A stretch of DNA of 64,000 nt from Gammaproteobacteria bacterium (GCA_016744065.1 JADGFA010000004.1:1-64000); one strand, 5' to 3'; shown: positions 37,896-47,033, counted from the first letter of the stretch. Notes: generated by a model from the letters alone, not told the origin. A program made the numbers and translations.

Positions 37896-39191
37896 TTAAC
37901 TCTTTGGAGCTGTTTTCTTTTTACGTGATTTAGTTTTTGCAGGGTTTAAAAGAATATCCTGTTCCTGAGCCCCCAATACCTGTATCCGTGTCCACCACTC
38001 ACAGCTATCATCTTTTACTTGACCTGCCCTGCTTCTAATACACATAAAATCATAAGCTGCACGAAATTTTTTGTGTACTAACAAAGCTTTTGCACGCCGG
38101 CCATGGCGAAATTTAAATCGATATTGCATCTGCCATATATCACGAACCACCATACTAAAGCGCTTGGGAATGCTGATGGTTTTAACCTGTTGAGATAACA
38201 CCACCGAACTGGCATTCTGTATAGCAATACTTCCAGACTCTCCCGACTGCTTTAGCTTTTCAGTCAACTTATCCACGGTTCCCCATAACATAGCTGCAAA
38301 TAAAAAGGCAGGCGTCACAGGCTGCCCCTGATTAATTCGTTTATCTGTACTTTCAAGCGCCATATATATAAACGCCTCAAAAAACTCATTACTCTGCTTT
38401 AAAGCATCATCTGCCGGCTTAAATAAATATTGCAACAGGTCATATTTGCGCAGCAACTGCAGTGAAGCAACCCCTTTTCCTGAATGAAATAATTTCAACA
38501 CCTCATCATATAAACGAGCAGGTGGAATATCGGCAAGTAAATGCCCAAGCTCAAATATGGGTCGTTCGGAATCAGGGTGTATTGTGAAATCCAGTTTTGC
38601 AGCAAACCTGATAGCTCGCAACATACGTACAGGGTCTTCACGATAACGGGTTTCCGGATCACCGATTAAGCGCAGTATTTTATTTTCAATATCATCCATC
38701 GCGGAGGTGTAATCTACAATAGAAAAATCGGCGATATCATAATAAAGCGCATTTACAGTAAAATCTCGCCGCCAGACATCATCTTCTAACTGCCCATAAA
38801 CATTGTCACGTAAAATACGCCCGCTGTCGTCATGAGCTCGATCTAAATCATTATTACTGTTGTTATTTTCATCCAGCTGTGAAGCCCTGAAAGTTGCAAC
38901 TTCAATTATGTCACGACCAAAAAACACATGGGCCAGACGAAAACGCCGGCCAATCAGGCGACTATTGCTAAACAGTTTTTTAACATCCTCAGGAAGAGCA
39001 TCAGTGGCAATATCAAAATCTTTTGGTGCATGCCTCAACAATAAATCACGGACGCCCCCCCCCACTAACATAGCGCGATACCCCGCTTTATGTAGACGAT
39101 ACAAAACTTTCAATGCAATATCGTCAATATTATCTCTGGAGACGGAATGCTCAGGGCGAGGAATTATTTTAGGCTGGGCGATGTTGGTAAT
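37896..39191 (-). CDS. pcnB: Poly(A) polymerase I, probable ATT start
   Basis: A nucleotidyltransferase that adds poly(A) tails to RNA and speeds its decay. It has GGGVRDLLL, the catalytic DFDIAT and the RRDFTVNALYYD motif. The C-terminus is basic (Lys/Arg-rich). The first ATG/GTG/TTG in frame is TTG at 39113, which would remove the family-conserved IPRPEHSVSRDNIDDIAL segment encoded just upstream. That segment stays open up to a TAA at 39195-39197. Between them only ATT, ATC and ATA triplets occur. ATT at 39191 is proposed because E. coli pcnB is known to start at AUU. Length would be about 431 residues. Confidence 0.9.
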   Translation of the reverse strand: MTNIAQPKIIPRPEHSVSRDNIDDIALKVLYRLHKAGYRAMLVGGGVRDLLLRHAPKDFDIATDALPEDVKKLFSNSRLIGRRFRLAHVFFGRDIIEVATFRASQLDENNNSNNDLDRAHDDSGRILRDNVYGQLEDDVWRRDFTVNALYYDIADFSIVDYTSAMDDIENKILRLIGDPETRYREDPVRMLRAIRFAAKLDFTIHPDSERPIFELGHLLADIPPARLYDEVLKLFHSGKGVASLQLLRKYDLLQYLFKPADDALKQSNEFFEAFIYMALESTDKRINQGQPVTPAFLFAAMLWGTVDKLTEKLKQSGESGSIAIQNASSVVLSQQVKTISIPKRFSMVVRDIWQMQYRFKFRHGRRAKALLVHKKFRAAYDFMCIRSRAGQVKDDSCEWWTRIQVLGAQEQDILLNPAKTKSRKKKTAPKS

Positions 39192-39392
39192 CTTTTAGTT
39201 AAATTTATTCTGGAGGATTTTAACATAAGAGGCATCATAAGTCGTAAGTCGTTATTTTAAGCGTCAAAAACCTGAAAATGCTCATCTAGAACGTTTATAT
39301 AAAGAATCTGATGAAGTATTCTAACGATTAACGTTATCGCAGCCGGTTTTTTGACTTCGCTCAAAATAACAACTTTTAACTTATAGCCTCTC

Positions 39393-40694
39393 TTACAGGT
39401 CATACCCCCGTTCTTCATGGAGCACAATATCAAGACCTTCAATCTCTTCTTCTTCGGTTACACGTAGCCCAATCAGCATATCAACTACTTTGAGAATAAC
39501 CCAGGTTACAACTGCCGTGAAAACAATCGTGGCCATTACACCGATAAGTTGCACTTTAAGCTGCCCTGCCATGGAGACAATACCATCAGCAAAACCGTAT
39601 CCACTAAAAACACCCAGGCTAGTCGCAGAAAACACCCCTGCCAGTATGGTGCCTAAGATACCACCTACACCATGAACCGGAAATACATCCAGAGAATCAT
39701 CTATTTTCAATACACGCTTTATGTACTGGGTAGCAGTAAAGCAAACGCCCCCCGCTAACAAACCTATAACTAAAGCACCACCAGGGCCAACAAAGCCTGA
39801 AGCAGGTGTAATCGTACCCAGGCCTGCAACCATACCGGTAACAACACCTAATGCACTGGGCTTTCCAAAACGAACCCATTCAATTAACATCCAGGTCATA
39901 GCACCGGTTGCAGCTGAAATATGCGTCACTAGCATCGCCATAGATGCATTACCGTTAGCGGCCAATGCACTACCCCCATTAAAACCAAACCAGCCGACCC
40001 AGAGCATACCCGCACCGGCAATCACCATGGTCATATTATGTGGCATCATCGCACTGCCAGGAAAACCACGACGTGGCCCAATCACAATAGCTGAAACCAG
40101 TGCAGCAACACCAGCCGTTATATGAACTACGGTTCCACCAGCAAAATCATACAGGCCCATCTGATAAAGCCAGCCACTTTCGCTCCATACCCAATGCGTC
40201 ACCGGGGTGTATACCAATATCAACCAGAAAGCGCTAAATAATAGCATTGCGGAGAATTTCATACGCTCAGCAAATGCACCAATTATTAACGCAGGTGTAA
40301 TAATGGCAAAGGTCATTTGAAACAGCATAAATAATGACTCAGGAATCGTTCCCGATACTGTGTTTCGATCCAGACCTGACAGCATCACCTTACTAAAATC
40401 ACCTATAAAGGCATTGCCCTCACCAAATGCCAGGCTATAACCTAATACTAACCAGAGTATGGATACCATACCCGCAATGGCAAAACACTGCATTAGTACA
40501 GACAGTACATTACGTGAACGTACCAGACCCGCATAAAACATTGCCAGACCGGGTAATGTCATAAACAGGACCAGGGCTGTAGAAGCCATAATCCAGCCCG
40601 TATCTGCACCATTTATTGTATCTTCAGCAAATGCTGATACTGGCAATAAAACCAGTAAACACATAGAAATAAAATTTGTGTATACTTTTTTCAT
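39393..40694 (-). CDS. amtB: Ammonium transporter
   Basis: A 433-residue Amt protein with an N-terminal signal sequence (about 1-23) and eleven transmembrane helices. The family motifs FYAGLVRSRNVLS, the DFAGGTVVHITAG segment with a pore His, and the PVHGVGG segment with the second pore His are present. The C-terminal tail contacts PII in this family. It lies 176 bases downstream of the PII gene on the same strand, the usual glnK-amtB arrangement. Confidence 0.97.
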   Translation of the reverse strand: MKKVYTNFISMCLLVLLPVSAFAEDTINGADTGWIMASTALVLFMTLPGLAMFYAGLVRSRNVLSVLMQCFAIAGMVSILWLVLGYSLAFGEGNAFIGDFSKVMLSGLDRNTVSGTIPESLFMLFQMTFAIITPALIIGAFAERMKFSAMLLFSAFWLILVYTPVTHWVWSESGWLYQMGLYDFAGGTVVHITAGVAALVSAIVIGPRRGFPGSAMMPHNMTMVIAGAGMLWVGWFGFNGGSALAANGNASMAMLVTHISAATGAMTWMLIEWVRFGKPSALGVVTGMVAGLGTITPASGFVGPGGALVIGLLAGGVCFTATQYIKRVLKIDDSLDVFPVHGVGGILGTILAGVFSATSLGVFSGYGFADGIVSMAGQLKVQLIGVMATIVFTAVVTWVILKVVDMLIGLRVTEEEEIEGLDIVLHEERGYDL

Positions 40695-40870
40695 ATTTCA
40701 ATATTTTCCCATATAAATTAAAGATAAAAGATCCTAGATAGGCACCTTTCAAGCCTTGTACAATACTATTAAGTGATTTATTCGAAGTAATGATCTGGAT
40801 ACATATGCCAGACTAAATCGAATGGCATCATTTTACGATACAGAGCTCACTTACATTGCAACCCTGTTAA

Positions 40871-41218
<348 letters not shown>

Positions 41219-41251
41219 TTATTTTTTATTTGTTTAGACGCACCAAAATAC

Positions 41252-41267
41252 GGCAATTATTGCACCA
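41252..41267 (-). promoter_or_regulatory. Sigma-54 promoter of glnK-amtB
   Basis: On the minus strand the sequence TGGTGCAATAATTGCC has the invariant GG and GC ten bases apart and closely matches TGGCAC-N5-TTGC. Transcription would start near 41240, about 30 bases before the PII start. This fits nitrogen control by NtrC. Confidence 0.75.
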
Positions 41268-41287
41268 TATCTATGCAAATGCACCAT
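41261..41287. repeat. Direct repeat TGCACCAT near glnK promoter
   Basis: TGCACCAT occurs at 41261-41268 and 41280-41287, 19 bases apart. The GCACCA core matches the NtrC half-site, but the two copies are in direct, not inverted, orientation. The first overlaps the sigma-54 -24 element. Confidence 0.5.
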
Positions 41288-41474
41288 GAGTTGACGTTTT
41301 ATAGAGGGAAAGCGGCTTGCTTCTACCCCTCGCCTCAGACAGGAATGAAGACAAAGCAGCCTTTAACATATTGATTTAACTAAAATTAACAGCGAGAAAC
41401 AGGTGAAATAAAGAAAAACTGCACCTATATTATGAGGTGCAATAAAAAGAACTAAATGAAGAACTTATATATAA

Positions 41475-42140
41475 TCAAAAATGGTATGCAGTACCAAATG
41501 TAATTGAAACAGCATCAAATTCCAGTTCAAGATTAGTAAATGAAAAATCAACAAAATGATTTTCTATATTAAACTTTAGCTCAATATTTTCACTAAGCCC
41601 GTAACTAATACCTACACCTAGCAACATCGCCGAGGCATTATCAGACAGGAACTGCTCCTGGATAATATAATTAGCATCTGTGCTAAGTAATGCGGTATCT
41701 ACTTCTGTTTGGTTATAATTTATGTCCCATACAGCAAAACCTAAGCGGGCATTAAATGCCCAGTTACCCTGAACAGGCCACAATCCAACGAAGGCAGCAT
41801 AAATATAAGATGTTTCAACCGTTTCAATACCACCATTACCGGTATTTAATATACGTATATCACCTTCAAGCTCTTCATTTATAGCATAGCCCACTTCCAG
41901 CGCAATATCCGAACCTAACTTATATCCAGCAAATAAAGAATATGTCAGCCCCACTTCATCAGGAGCCTGATAATCCTTTGCTAATACACTTGTTGAGCCT
42001 GTGGGCGGATTACTGTCATTAAGTGAAAAATCACCATCTTCAGTCATTCCACCTGCATTAACACCAAAATAAAAATTGGTAGCTGAAGCTGGTGAGGTTA
42101 ATATTAAAAATAAAACAAAATACGGTAAGCGAAATTTCAT
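41475..42140 (-). CDS. Outer-membrane beta-barrel protein (OmpA/OmpW-like fold)
   Basis: A 221-residue protein with a signal peptide (about 1-20, cleavage after a Ser-Ala-type site before TNFYFG). The rest alternates short amphipathic strands and glycine-containing turns and ends in an aromatic residue (TAYHF), the usual barrel end signal. It resembles small 8-strand outer-membrane proteins. It is a single gene, divergent from the TlpA/DUF3570 cluster. Function unknown. Confidence 0.8.
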   Translation of the reverse strand: MKFRLPYFVLFLILTSPASATNFYFGVNAGGMTEDGDFSLNDSNPPTGSTSVLAKDYQAPDEVGLTYSLFAGYKLGSDIALEVGYAINEELEGDIRILNTGNGGIETVETSYIYAAFVGLWPVQGNWAFNARLGFAVWDINYNQTEVDTALLSTDANYIIQEQFLSDNASAMLLGVGISYGLSENIELKFNIENHFVDFSFTNLELEFDAVSITFGTAYHF

Positions 42141-42406
42141 AATTAAAACAAATCCTGTACTAAAATAATCTTAAAAAATAGATTATGTATGAATAAATAT
42201 TACACGATGAATGTATTTTTATAAATATATTCAATAGATATGAGAGGATTATCACATTTCTAGAGAATTTTGTTTGAATTCAATTAAATTGCGACATTTA
42301 ATAAAAACTTAAGGAAAATTCATCTAAAATAAGATCATTGCTTTATTGCAATATCAATTATTATGAGTTCCTTATATAGTATAGTGTTTCATTTGGAGAA
42401 GTATGC

Positions 42407-42895
42407 GTGTTTAGTTTGACCAAGCAAGTTAAGTTTATTACATTATTGATCGTTTTATTTTCATCTCAGTCTTTTGCACAAAAAGCACCTGATTTCACAT
42501 TAGAGGGTGATAAAGGTAAAATTAAGTTATCCGCCTATAAAAATAAAGTTGTTTATATCGATTTCTGGGCATCATGGTGTAAACCATGTCGGAAATCATT
42601 TACGTTTATGAACGACATGCAAGAGCGTTATGGCAAAAAAGGCTTTAAAATCATTGCTATTAACCTGGATAGTGAACGATCTGCAGCCAGCTCTTTTCTG
42701 AAAAAACATCCAGCTAAATTCGCCATTGCCTATGATTCAAAGGGTAAAACCCCCGACCTTTATAAATTAAAAGTGATGCCTACATCTTACCTGATTGATC
42801 GCAGAGGTAACCTGGTAAATATACATAAAGGGTTTAAAGAGCCCCAGGCGGCTAAACTCGAAAAGTTAATTGTTCAAACATTGAACAAAAAGTAA
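42407..42895 (+). CDS. TlpA/ResA-like periplasmic thioredoxin
   Basis: A 162-residue exported thioredoxin-fold protein. A signal sequence covers residues 1-24 (ending SQSFA). The redox motif is WCKPC with Cys58 and Cys61, and the cis-Pro motif is MPTSYLID. The start is GTG with GGAG ten bases upstream; an ATG nearby is followed by a stop after three codons. It is the first gene of the cluster with the DUF4266 and DUF3570 genes and might reduce the cysteines of the small lipoprotein. That partnership is inference. Confidence 0.88.
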   Translation: MFSLTKQVKFITLLIVLFSSQSFAQKAPDFTLEGDKGKIKLSAYKNKVVYIDFWASWCKPCRKSFTFMNDMQERYGKKGFKIIAINLDSERSAASSFLKKHPAKFAIAYDSKGKTPDLYKLKVMPTSYLIDRRGNLVNIHKGFKEPQAAKLEKLIVQTLNKK

Positions 42896-42911
42896 CCCTT
42901 AAGAAAACACT

Positions 42912-43169
42912 ATGATGAAATTATTATTTAGATTATCAATGAGTATAGGGCTTAGCCTTTCACTTGGTGCCTGTTCCTTTTACAATGCTACAGGCGAAGC
43001 CTTTTCCATGGAAAACGTAGAACCATGGCAACGCGATGTACTTGCACAGGATGATATGCAGCTTGACCCAGATGCCATGCGCACCTTTGCAGATGAGCAC
43101 ATATACTTCAGTAAAGAAGCATCAACCGGTGGTCGCGGTGTTGGCGGCGGTGGATGTGGTTGTAATTAA
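42912..43169 (+). CDS. Small DUF4266-type lipoprotein with C-terminal GlyCys motif
   Basis: An 85-residue lipoprotein. Its lipobox is LGAC with lipidated Cys21. The middle carries VEPWQRDVLA and HIYFSKEA, and the end is GGRGVGGGGCGCN with Cys82 and Cys84. I recognise these as features of the DUF4266 family, whose function is unknown to me. The C-terminal Gly/Cys tail looks like a metal-binding or modified site. The gene lies 17 bases after the thioredoxin gene and 3 bases before the DUF3570 gene. Confidence 0.85.
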   Translation: MMKLLFRLSMSIGLSLSLGACSFYNATGEAFSMENVEPWQRDVLAQDDMQLDPDAMRTFADEHIYFSKEASTGGRGVGGGGCGCN

Positions 43170-43171
43170 TT

Positions 43172-44425
43172 ATGAATAATATAAAAAGTAAATTATCAAT
43201 TGCCTCCTGCACATTATTAGGTGGCACAGCACAACAGGCTACGGCAATTGAAAACTCATGGGATCTTGATTCATCTTTTCTCTACTACAGTGAGGCTGAT
43301 GACAGGGTTGAGATTAAAAAAGCAATGGCATTTTTGACCGGTGATATTTCTGCCGAAGATACAGTTAATGTAAACCTTGTTTTAGATACTATGTCCGGTG
43401 CGACGCCTACTGGAGCAGTTCGAAGCAAAAACTCCAGTGTATCGTTTTCAAGTGCATCGGGTGCGGGCTCATCAACAGTAGATGGTGGCTCCGTCGACAG
43501 AGTAAACTTCAGTGATACACGTTTAGGTATCGCTCTAAGCTGGGCACACAGCCAGGATAGATTAACGACTCTGACCTATGGTGGCAGCTTGTCCGTTGAA
43601 AAAGATTATCAGTCATATGGTGCCAGCATCAATTACAGCCTGGACACTGAAGACAGGTTGAGCACATATACATTCGGTTTTGCTGGTTCTTTTGACGAAA
43701 TATACAGGAAAACAGATGGCACGCCAGAGCCTCTTTCCAAAGTAGATGATAATAATATCTTTTCTAATGGTGAACGATATGCCTACGATTTTATAGTCGG
43801 TGTAACAAAAGTATTAAATAGAAAAACAGTTGGTCAGTTAAATTACACCCTGTCATATTCCGATGGATACCACACCGACCCCTACAAAGTAATTTCTGAA
43901 GTTAACCTGGTTGAAGATACAGGTACCGGTGAATTTGCATGGGCAGAGTTAAATCGTTACTACGAAGCCCGCCCTGACAATCGGTTACGCCATGCTATAT
44001 TTACCTCTATGGCGCACCAGTATGGTGAATCAGGTGAAACAGTGCATGCTTCATATCGCTTTTACACTGATGACTGGGGCGTTTCGTCTAATACCCTTGA
44101 TTTAACTCATCGTACTCCTCTGTCCTCGACTAGCTACATTGAACCTCATTTCCGCTATTATCTTGCATCTGCTGCTGATTTTTTTGTACATAGCTTCAAT
44201 AATACTGATGTCTCAACTCCCATTACCTTACCAGAATATGCAAGTGCAGATTATCGCCTTGATGACAGTGTAGGTGTGACGGCTGGTATAGAGTATGGAA
44301 CAAAATTATCTGGAGGTGATTTCAGGGCTCGTATAGAATATATAAACTGGCAGTATGAAGAGGCTGAATATGATGAAACCAAAGCGCTTGTATTGCAATT
44401 TAGCTATCAAAAATTATTTGACTAA
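43172..44425 (+). CDS. DUF3570 protein with SGAT (flavinylation-like) motif
   Basis: A 417-residue exported protein, mostly short beta strands, ending in an aromatic-containing strand (FSYQKLFD), consistent with an outer-membrane barrel. The N-terminus (1-25) is a probable signal. Residues 72-80 read DTMSGATPT. This fits the S/T-G-A-S/T-x-T consensus that ApbE enzymes use to attach FMN to a Thr, as in NqrC and RnfG. The candidate residue is Thr78. I place it in DUF3570 by the overall pattern and its DUF4266 neighbour. apbE lies just downstream beyond a hairpin. Confidence 0.82.
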   Translation: MNNIKSKLSIASCTLLGGTAQQATAIENSWDLDSSFLYYSEADDRVEIKKAMAFLTGDISAEDTVNVNLVLDTMSGATPTGAVRSKNSSVSFSSASGAGSSTVDGGSVDRVNFSDTRLGIALSWAHSQDRLTTLTYGGSLSVEKDYQSYGASINYSLDTEDRLSTYTFGFAGSFDEIYRKTDGTPEPLSKVDDNNIFSNGERYAYDFIVGVTKVLNRKTVGQLNYTLSYSDGYHTDPYKVISEVNLVEDTGTGEFAWAELNRYYEARPDNRLRHAIFTSMAHQYGESGETVHASYRFYTDDWGVSSNTLDLTHRTPLSSTSYIEPHFRYYLASAADFFVHSFNNTDVSTPITLPEYASADYRLDDSVGVTAGIEYGTKLSGGDFRARIEYINWQYEEAEYDETKALVLQFSYQKLFD

Positions 44426-44452
44426 ATAATTATTAACAAACATATTATTTAA

Positions 44453-44484
44453 TAAAAAAGCTGAACAGATGTTCAGCTTTTTTA
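44453..44484 (+). terminator. Hairpin with T-run between the DUF3570 and apbE genes
   Basis: AAAAAAGCTGAAC pairs with GTTCAGCTTTTTT around a 4-base loop, a near-perfect terminator that can work on both strands. It ends about 24 bases before the apbE ATG, leaving little room for a new promoter. Confidence 0.8.
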
Positions 44485-44507
44485 TTTCTCATATATAACC
44501 AAAACCT

Positions 44508-45398
44508 ATGACAGACATCACAACTGAAATAAATAAAAATTACAGTATTGGTCGCTTCACAGCTATGGCATGCCCCTGTGAAATATTACTCGACTCACAG
44601 AATAAACATCTAATTAAATCAATCACACGCCTTGCATATAAGGAAGCAAAGCGTATAGAAAAAAAATTTAGCCGTTACACAAATAATAATATTATTTATA
44701 AAATTAACAACGCTAATGGCATTGCCATAAAAACAGACACTGAAACAGCTTTAATGTTTGATTTCGCCAATCAATGCTACCAATTAAGTGACGGTAAATT
44801 TGATATTACATCTGGCGTATTAAGAAAAATATGGAAATTTGATAGCAGTGATAATATCCCAACTAAAGACGAAGTTAATTTAATAAAACCCAATATTGGC
44901 TGGGATAAAGTTAAGTGGGAAAACCCAGTTATCACTCTTCCTCAAAATATGGAAGTTGACCTTGGGGGTATAGGGAAGGAATATGCGGTTGACTCAACTG
45001 TTAAAATTCTAAAAAAACATACAGATAAAAGCTTTCTGGTTAACTTTGGCGGTGATATCGCCTGCCCCAAGCCTAAAGATGATAGTACCCCCTGGTATAT
45101 AGGAGTAGACGACCCAAACAAAACAGGTGAAAAATCAGTTGGACAGATAGCATTATACCAGGGTGGGCTGGCAACCAGTGGAGATGCCCGGCGCTACCTG
45201 CTCAAAGATGGAAAACGTTATAGCCATATACTGGATCCACATACAGGTTACCCTGTCCCCGATGCACCACGATCTATAAGCGTTATAGGAAACACCTGTA
45301 TTGAAGCAGGTATGCTATCTACTTTTGCTATGTTACAGGGGAAAAATGCAGTAGAATTTTTAGATGCTCAGGATGTTAAGTACTGGTGTGTACCTTGA
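44508..45398 (+). CDS. apbE: FAD:protein FMN transferase, apparently without signal peptide
   Basis: A 296-residue ApbE. Motifs: FSRYTNNN near residue 54, SDGKFDITSG, DLGGIGKEYAVD, NFGGDI, SGDARRY and HILDPHTGYP. It transfers FMN from FAD to a Thr in a target protein. Most ApbE proteins are periplasmic lipoproteins, but the N-terminus here (MTDITTEINKNYS) is hydrophilic with no lipobox, so it may act in the cytoplasm. It follows the DUF3570 gene with a terminator-like hairpin between them. Start has only a weak ribosome-binding site. Confidence 0.93.
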   Translation: MTDITTEINKNYSIGRFTAMACPCEILLDSQNKHLIKSITRLAYKEAKRIEKKFSRYTNNNIIYKINNANGIAIKTDTETALMFDFANQCYQLSDGKFDITSGVLRKIWKFDSSDNIPTKDEVNLIKPNIGWDKVKWENPVITLPQNMEVDLGGIGKEYAVDSTVKILKKHTDKSFLVNFGGDIACPKPKDDSTPWYIGVDDPNKTGEKSVGQIALYQGGLATSGDARRYLLKDGKRYSHILDPHTGYPVPDAPRSISVIGNTCIEAGMLSTFAMLQGKNAVEFLDAQDVKYWCVP

Positions 45399-45431
45399 TT
45401 TATTATTAATAACTCATTTATTAATTTTCAT

Positions 45432-45473
45432 AGACAATAAAAAACCTGCTAGTAAGCAGGTTTTTTATTGTCT
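45432..45473. terminator. Perfect 19-bp palindromic bidirectional terminator
   Basis: The 19-base arms are fully complementary around a 4-base AGTA loop, with an A-run on one side and a T-run on the other. It sits between the convergent apbE and DUF1501 genes and should end transcription from both sides. Confidence 0.92.
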
Positions 45474-45503
45474 ACTACGTTACAGACATTACAGCTTTAA
45501 AAT

Positions 45504-47033
45504 TTAAAACAATGTTGGTTCACCAGCAACTGTTTCATCAATTTTAGAATCACCTGAAGGATTCATACCAACATCTGCAGTTAAAACCTCTGGGTTTTGC
45601 ACACCAAAATATGAATACACAGTTGAACCAATTGACATGGGTTCCACCTCATAACTATCAGATGTTGGCCTTGTAAACTGCCTGTTCTGTTTCGCATCGC
45701 CAAAACGCTCAGTTTTACCAACGACCTTACCTAAGGCTCCTGCGGGCCGAATACCAGCACCGCCAATAGTAAATAAGTTCTGATTGTTACCGTGATCCCA
45801 ACCCATAGAACCATTTAAATTAACATTTCGACCAAAATCACCATGTACATTAATTACAATATTATCTGTAGCTAATGGACTTCCATTTATATCATTACGC
45901 GTACCTAAACGAATATGTTTCGCTGCCACCCTTAATACGGTCATCAACTGGGTCATACGATCTTCATATTTCTCTATTGAATTATCATGATCATCCCAAC
46001 CACCCAAACCACCACCAACTGTAATGTACATAGTATCAGGGTTTTGCATTGCAAGCGTTACAGCAGCCTTAACTCGACTTGTATACCTGTTATTATCTGG
46101 ATAAACCAATCTACCAGACGTTGCATCCCGGTCAGGATCATTTACATCTGCAATTAATGGAAGTAAGGTCGGGTCATCGTTATTCGTTTTAAGCCCGGCA
46201 ATTCTTGTCTGAAGATTTTTACGATTAGTAAAACCATCTGCAACTTTCTGAAAACGACTATTAGTAGCAGGTGAAATTTTATCGACAAGCGCCTCAATAA
46301 CAGCCTCATTACCAATACCTGAATTTCTGGCATATGGATTATCAAAACCCGTATCTAAACTGATACCTCTCATCTGCAAAGGCAAGTTGACACTGCCTGT
46401 CGAACTATCGACAGCAAAACCTGAACTCTCACCCTCAAATGAAACAAAAGGAAGAATCATCTCTTCTAACTGTCTACCATTTAATAATGCGCTCCCATCT
46501 AACTGCGCTTTATTCGCAAATAAAACAGACGCCAGAGTCGTACCTACTCCACCGCTCAGCTCTATATCAAGGTTACTTTTCTGACTGGATAAAATACTAT
46601 TTCTATGGGCACGAGTATTAGCCTTACGCCTGTTAATCGTTCTATAAACAGATAAATCATCCGATGCCAGCATATCTTCCATTGCCAGGCCACCCGCATC
46701 TTTCCAGAAACCATTAGGCGTAATTTGACCATCAGCACCCGGGTCATTAACATCCATTTGAGTAAGAATATCATTTCTCACTGCCGTATATGGGTTTTGA
46801 GAGTTAGCATCTATGTCTGTTATATTTGTCAGGTTAGCCGATAACTCTGAAGGCCCTCCATAAAGAAAAACATTAATTACCTGGGGTAAAACTGTTGGCA
46901 CAATAAGATTTGCATCCTGCACTACACCAGCAGCACTGACTTTCTTAATAAAAGAGCCATTGTTAAAAACAGAGGGAGCAGCTAGTGTCGCACCAAGTGC
47001 ACCCATGGATTTGATAAATTTTCTACGTTTCAT
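45504..47033 (-). CDS. DUF1501 family protein, Tat-exported
   Basis: A 509-residue protein from the ATG at 47033, with GGAGAG upstream; a GTG five codons earlier is less likely. The N-terminus MKRRKFIKSMGALGATLA is a twin-arginine signal. The core carries VINVFLYGGPS, GGGLGGWDDHDN, VINVHGDFGRN and DHGNNQNLF, the alkaline-phosphatase-superfamily features of DUF1501. Members are usually encoded with a DUF1800-type protein; here the partner is the upstream lipoprotein gene. The substrate is unknown. Confidence 0.85.
   Translation of the reverse strand: MKRRKFIKSMGALGATLAAPSVFNNGSFIKKVSAAGVVQDANLIVPTVLPQVINVFLYGGPSELSANLTNITDIDANSQNPYTAVRNDILTQMDVNDPGADGQITPNGFWKDAGGLAMEDMLASDDLSVYRTINRRKANTRAHRNSILSSQKSNLDIELSGGVGTTLASVLFANKAQLDGSALLNGRQLEEMILPFVSFEGESSGFAVDSSTGSVNLPLQMRGISLDTGFDNPYARNSGIGNEAVIEALVDKISPATNSRFQKVADGFTNRKNLQTRIAGLKTNNDDPTLLPLIADVNDPDRDATSGRLVYPDNNRYTSRVKAAVTLAMQNPDTMYITVGGGLGGWDDHDNSIEKYEDRMTQLMTVLRVAAKHIRLGTRNDINGSPLATDNIVINVHGDFGRNVNLNGSMGWDHGNNQNLFTIGGAGIRPAGALGKVVGKTERFGDAKQNRQFTRPTSDSYEVEPMSIGSTVYSYFGVQNPEVLTADVGMNPSGDSKIDETVAGEPTLF

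Noticed and set aside
39035-39113. TTG at 39113 as the start of pcnB
   Set aside because: It cuts off a conserved N-terminal segment that is encoded in frame just upstream.
39721-40125. 134-codon plus-strand open frame inside amtB
   Set aside because: It is antisense to a complete amtB with all family motifs; the frame is Pro/Ala-rich as expected from a complement of a hydrophobic gene.
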